Source: an uncultured Atopobium sp.
Lineage (GTDB): Bacteria > Actinomycetota > Coriobacteriia > Coriobacteriales > Atopobiaceae
Length of the DNA: 17,045 nt
Reading direction: 5' to 3'
Assembly (NCBI GenBank): GCA_946647055.1
Contig: CAMPCT010000020.1
Coordinates: 1 to 17,045 of the forward strand
Under the pieces are notes generated by a model that did no database searches, was not told the origin of the DNA, and worked only from the letters and a program-made list of their open reading frames with translations. The position numbers and the translations under genes were made by a program. Numbering within the stretch: position 1 is the stretch's first letter; every line of letters begins with the position of its first letter. This document shows positions 13,895 to 17,045 of the stretch, in pieces.

Positions 13895-14854
13895 CTAGAT
13901 ACCAAGCACTGTCTTGACCTTGTTGGCAAGGCCCGCCCCAAAGGCCTCCTGGCAGGGGCCGATGCCACCAAAGAAGTTGCCCTCGATGAGACACCAGGTT
14001 CCGTCCTCGCGGCAGGCCCAGTCCCAGTTCATGAGGCGCAGGTTGGGGTTCTCGGAGGCGACCCTGAGAACCGTGTCGACGAGGCCGCCCCAGTTGGGGA
14101 TGGTGACGTCACGGAACCGGACGCCGGAGTCGGGGTGAACCTCGGCGACGTCGAGGTAATGGGAGATGCCGTCCGTCACGACTGCGCCCGTGTCGAGGTC
14201 GATGCCCGAGATGAAGGGGTCGCCGCTGTCGGTGATCGCCCCGTTGCGCCCGCAGCGCAGCGCCGCCGAGATGACGTTCGCCTTGCCCGAGCGGTCGATG
14301 ACCGAAGCCACGCGCACGGAGTTCACCGACATCGGGTAGAGCCTGGCAAGGTCGGCATGCTGTACGAGCAATTCTTCAACGATGGCCTTGCCGTCGGCGC
14401 ACTCTCGCCAGAGCTGGCTGGGGCTCGAGGTCTCGCGAATCTCGATGCCACGCCCGTAGCCATTGCGGCGCGGCTTGACGATGATGCGCCGGTTGGCGGC
14501 GCACAGCCCGAGGAAGCGCTCGTGCTCGCCCTCGCGGCAGACGACGTAAGCACGTCCCAGATACGGCGCGAACCACTCGAAGAAGGCGGCCTTGTCATCG
14601 AGCTGAGCCGCGAGCGTACGGTCGTTCACCAGGCCGGCGATGTGCGCGTACTGCCTGCGCGTGAGGTACTCGGAGCGCTCGGCGGGCGCCTTCTCCCAGA
14701 AGCGGTACTTGAAGAAGTCCATCAGTTCGGAGTCGTTGTCACGCTCGCACTCGACGAACGCCGAGAACATCTCGCGGGCCTGACCCTCTGACACGCTGTC
14801 CAAGCTGGGAAACTTACCCATGAAGAGCTGGAACTCGTCGAAGGTGACGGCCAT
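13895..14854 (-). CDS. Sugar-transfer-associated ATP-grasp protein
   Basis: A 319-residue ATP-grasp protein resembling the group found in polysaccharide clusters (ATPgrasp_ST). Visible are IIVKPRRNGYGRGI (124-137, Lys127 for ATP), the EEL hinge (160-162), VNSVRV (177-182), Arg200 in ALRCGRNG, NWDWA (276-280) and the metal-binding IEGNFFGG (290-297). This fold makes an acyl-phosphate and joins a carboxylate to an amine or thiol, so a role in attaching an amino acid or similar group to a surface polymer is plausible. Start: GAGGGGAG upstream of ATG. It begins 2 bp after the TupA-like gene and ends 15 bp before the glycosyltransferase, indicating coupled expression. Confidence 0.85.
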   Translation of the reverse strand: MAVTFDEFQLFMGKFPSLDSVSEGQAREMFSAFVECERDNDSELMDFFKYRFWEKAPAERSEYLTRRQYAHIAGLVNDRTLAAQLDDKAAFFEWFAPYLGRAYVVCREGEHERFLGLCAANRRIIVKPRRNGYGRGIEIRETSSPSQLWRECADGKAIVEELLVQHADLARLYPMSVNSVRVASVIDRSGKANVISAALRCGRNGAITDSGDPFISGIDLDTGAVVTDGISHYLDVAEVHPDSGVRFRDVTIPNWGGLVDTVLRVASENPNLRLMNWDWACREDGTWCLIEGNFFGGIGPCQEAFGAGLANKVKTVLGI

Positions 14855-14856
14855 GG

Positions 14857-15798
14857 CTAGGCTCCCCTCTCAATCTGGGTGGGCAGGTCGAGCAAGTCGC
14901 CGACCACACGGTCAAACTCGGGCGGGTCAAAGAAGATCGTCCCACCGCAGGGATAGAACGTGAACTCCGAGAAGAACGGCTGGTCGGAGGCACAGTAGAG
15001 GTCGACGCGCACGAAGGGGGCTCCGATGGCCTGAGAGAGGGTTTGAGCCGCAGCATACATGGCGTCGTAGGCGGGCGGCAGATGAATGTCGCTGGGTTCC
15101 TCGGGATAGTCGGCACGCTTGAAGGGGGCTCGCTCGCCATCGGGCCAGAAGAAGGTGACACTCCCCTGCCCCTCGTGAGCGGCGCCAACGGAACGGGTGA
15201 TGCACACCAGGCGCACATGACCGTTCATGCAGAAGAACTTGTAGTCGGCAGGCACCTCGCCGCCGTCGTCCACAAAGGCCTCGGCGATGACGCGAGGCGT
15301 GGGATCCTTGTAGGCCCACTCGCGCGCGGGCGAGAAGAAGTCGCGGTCGTAGGCGGCGCGCAGACGCGCAATGGCGGCCTCGCAGTCAAGCGCGGATTTG
15401 TCGCGACACACCACGACGCCACCTTGGCTGTGTGTGCACTTGAGTGCGAAGCGGTCGGGCAAGGCGTCGAAGTCGACCTCCTCCGGTGTGTCCCACACGC
15501 CCAGGAGCGGCACAAGCCATCCGTCGCCCACATGCGACGCCACAAACTCACGGACGGCGTACTTGTCAACGAGCTGCTGGTAGAGGGGCTTGCGGTCGTG
15601 AAGCTTGAGCCAGGCGATCTTGTCATTGAAGGTGGTGGGGTGCTCGAGGTCGAGCGTGTTCCCGGTGAGGGCGTTGTAGTGGAAGGGCAGGTAGGCCTCA
15701 TCGGGCATGAAGTCGAAGGTGCCGTCCTCGAAGTACGGCAGCAGCGCAAACGTTGGCCGTTCTGCCACGGCTCGAGCAAACGTCTCCTTGTCGAGCAT
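14857..15798 (-). CDS. TupA-like ATP-grasp protein
   Basis: A 313-residue protein with the hallmark motifs of the TupA-like ATP-grasp family, named after a teichuronopeptide biosynthesis protein of Bacillus halodurans. These are TFNDKIAWLKLHDR (56-69), LVDKYAVREFV (76-86), FALKCTHSQGG (117-127), DYKFFCMNGHVR (185-196), FVRVDLY (262-268) and SEFTFYPCGG (277-286). It probably ligates an amino acid or sugar acid onto a surface polymer. ATG 15798 is preceded by GGGAGGGGAGG. It is the first gene of the minus-strand surface-polymer operon. A small dyad GTCAG-N4-CTGAC (15816-15829) sits just upstream of the Shine-Dalgarno. Confidence 0.9.
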   Translation of the reverse strand: MLDKETFARAVAERPTFALLPYFEDGTFDFMPDEAYLPFHYNALTGNTLDLEHPTTFNDKIAWLKLHDRKPLYQQLVDKYAVREFVASHVGDGWLVPLLGVWDTPEEVDFDALPDRFALKCTHSQGGVVVCRDKSALDCEAAIARLRAAYDRDFFSPAREWAYKDPTPRVIAEAFVDDGGEVPADYKFFCMNGHVRLVCITRSVGAAHEGQGSVTFFWPDGERAPFKRADYPEEPSDIHLPPAYDAMYAAAQTLSQAIGAPFVRVDLYCASDQPFFSEFTFYPCGGTIFFDPPEFDRVVGDLLDLPTQIERGA

Positions 15799-15929
15799 GG
15801 TGCACCTCCCCTCCCGTCAGAATCCTGACCACGGTAAACATACACTCCAAGGAGCATCCGTCCATCGTCTACGGTCTACGAACTTGGGCTGGATGGCTTG
15901 TCTGTTGGAAGAGGGAGCGGTACCCTACC

Positions 15930-17042
15930 CTACTCCTTGTCCCACGCCCAGGGGCGGCGCATGTCGTAGGTCATGCAGCAACGGATGTCGTTGAAGAGGT
16001 TGTCCCAGAAGGCCTGGGCCGTGGGGTTCTTGCGCGCGAAGAGCATCGAGGCGTGCGCCGAGCCCTCCCAGACGTGCAGCGAGCACGGGACCCGCGCCTC
16101 GTAGAGCTTGCGGGCAAAGTCCATGGTGGCGTCGCGCTCCTGGTCGGACTCGCCGATGTTGAGAAAGATGGGGCACAGCCCCTTGCATTCCTCCACCGTG
16201 GCATGGTTGGCGAATGCCTCGGGACCCAGGTAGGGAGAGGCCACGTTGTCCGCACCCACATAGGCCAGGTACATGGCGTGCATCCGCGCGGAGTCGCACT
16301 TCTCGCGGATGATCTTGGACGACTCGAAGAAGTTGCGGTCGTCGACCATGGCGTCGTTGACCACGCAGCCGCGGGGCGTGATGCCGTAGCGCTTGAGGCG
16401 GAATGCCGTGCACAGGGCGAAGTGGGATCCCGTGCTCTCCCCGAAGAGCGTCACGTTGTCCGGGTCGATGCCAAGCATCTCCGCGTTCTCGAGCGTCCAG
16501 AGGTAGGCAGCGTGGATGTCGTTGATCTGTCCGGGATACCGAGCGTCGAGGGGCGTGCGGTAGTCGGGCACCACGACGACGCAGTTGAACCGCGCGCCCC
16601 AGCGCATGATGTCGGTGTAGATGCCCGGATGGTGCGTGAACATGGCGCCGTACATGATGTAGAGGAGCACCGGCCGCGGGGTGTCCGACTTCTCGTTTGG
16701 CTCGAGCACCCAGAGCCTCACGTCGTTGTCCGGCGCCTCGGGGCAGCCCTTGGCGTGGTACTCCCTCAGCACGCCGTAGCCGTCGCTCGCGGACTTGGAG
16801 TCCCTGCCCTCGAAGGGAAAGTAGCCCCTGTCCTGGTAGTACGCGATGGTGTTCTCCGTGCGCTCGGCCAGCATGCGTCGGCGCTCCTCGAGGGGGATGT
16901 CCTCGTTGCAGTAGTCACCGATGACCGAGGCGATGCCATAGCGCCACCACTCCGCGAGCTCGGGATGAGCCCACTTGGCGTCGGTGCGGTCGTCCCTGTC
17001 GCGGCCATAGGCCGTATCCCTCAGAGCCGTCTTAAAGCCCAT
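15930..17042 (-). CDS. Alpha/beta-hydrolase (HSL/carboxylesterase-like), paralog 5
   Basis: A 370-residue hydrolase closest by eye to the catalytic part of the hydrolase-ACP fusion. Shared stretches include FANHATV, GESDQ and the CSLHVWEG-AHA segment. WAHPEL lies at 24-29, oxyanion region IMYGAMF at 129-135, nucleophile elbow GESTG at 201-205 (Ser203), acid Asp300, base His330, and YDMRRPW at 359-365. It ends just after this motif and has no linker or ACP domain. The oxyanion loop has MYG where typical family members have HGGG. The ATG is 3 bp from the window edge, so the Shine-Dalgarno cannot be seen, but it aligns with the start of the fusion protein (MGFK/MPFK). No clear terminator separates it from the downstream surface-polymer operon. 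Substrate unknown. Confidence 0.86.
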   Translation of the reverse strand: MGFKTALRDTAYGRDRDDRTDAKWAHPELAEWWRYGIASVIGDYCNEDIPLEERRRMLAERTENTIAYYQDRGYFPFEGRDSKSASDGYGVLREYHAKGCPEAPDNDVRLWVLEPNEKSDTPRPVLLYIMYGAMFTHHPGIYTDIMRWGARFNCVVVVPDYRTPLDARYPGQINDIHAAYLWTLENAEMLGIDPDNVTLFGESTGSHFALCTAFRLKRYGITPRGCVVNDAMVDDRNFFESSKIIREKCDSARMHAMYLAYVGADNVASPYLGPEAFANHATVEECKGLCPIFLNIGESDQERDATMDFARKLYEARVPCSLHVWEGSAHASMLFARKNPTAQAFWDNLFNDIRCCMTYDMRRPWAWDKE

Positions 17043-17045
17043 GTG

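Noticed and set aside
12875..14791. 638-codon open frame on the plus strand opposite the glycosyltransferase and ATP-grasp genes
   Set aside because: Antisense shadow with no recognisable motifs. The minus-strand genes have intact catalytic motifs, good ribosome binding sites and operon spacing.

Overview
The window looks like a GC-rich actinobacterial chromosome, probably a gut or oral Coriobacteriia member (Olsenella/Atopobium/Collinsella-like). This rests on base composition, codon use and gene content only; no rRNA or other taxonomic marker is present. It holds fourteen protein-coding loci. Three are convincing transcriptional regulators, one is a broken transposase, and five are paralogous alpha/beta-hydrolases of one subfamily.

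Region 1 (1-6381, minus strand) is a probable five-gene operon read from 6381 down to a strong intrinsic terminator at 68-99. Its order is a metal-dependent amidohydrolase, phosphate acetyltransferase (pta), an alpha/beta-hydrolase fused through an Ala/Glu/Lys-rich linker to an acyl-carrier-protein-like domain, then two further hydrolases. Three of the gaps hold strong hairpins, including a perfect 23-bp inverted repeat between pta and the fusion gene.

Region 2 (6382-9779) is the divergent control region with several palindromes, followed on the plus strand by a PucR-type regulator, an HxlR-type regulator with a CxxC-containing C-terminal extension, and a second PucR-type regulator directly abutting it. 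The two PucR proteins share an identical 38-residue helix-turn-helix block but have diverged sensor regions.

Region 3 (about 9781-10925) is a REP-associated tyrosine transposase (RAYT) locus. The transposase is frameshifted in a G5 run and lies between two oppositely oriented pairs of a 27-bp imperfect palindrome. A third pair lies at 12854-12913.

Region 4 (10973-12676, minus) is a two-gene unit: a small polytopic membrane protein (DUF1097/YcdZ-like) followed by a fourth hydrolase. Region 5 (12917-15798, minus) is a tight three-gene cell-surface polymer operon: TupA-like ATP-grasp, sugar-transfer-associated ATP-grasp, and family 2 glycosyltransferase. Region 6 (15930-17042, minus) is a fifth hydrolase, closest by eye to the catalytic part of the ACP fusion.

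Inferred working model: the hydrolases release acyl or small carboxylic products from an unknown ester or amide substrate. The ACP domain and Pta would connect this to acyl-thioester/acyl-phosphate metabolism, under control of the divergent PucR/HxlR regulators. No substrate can be named from sequence alone.
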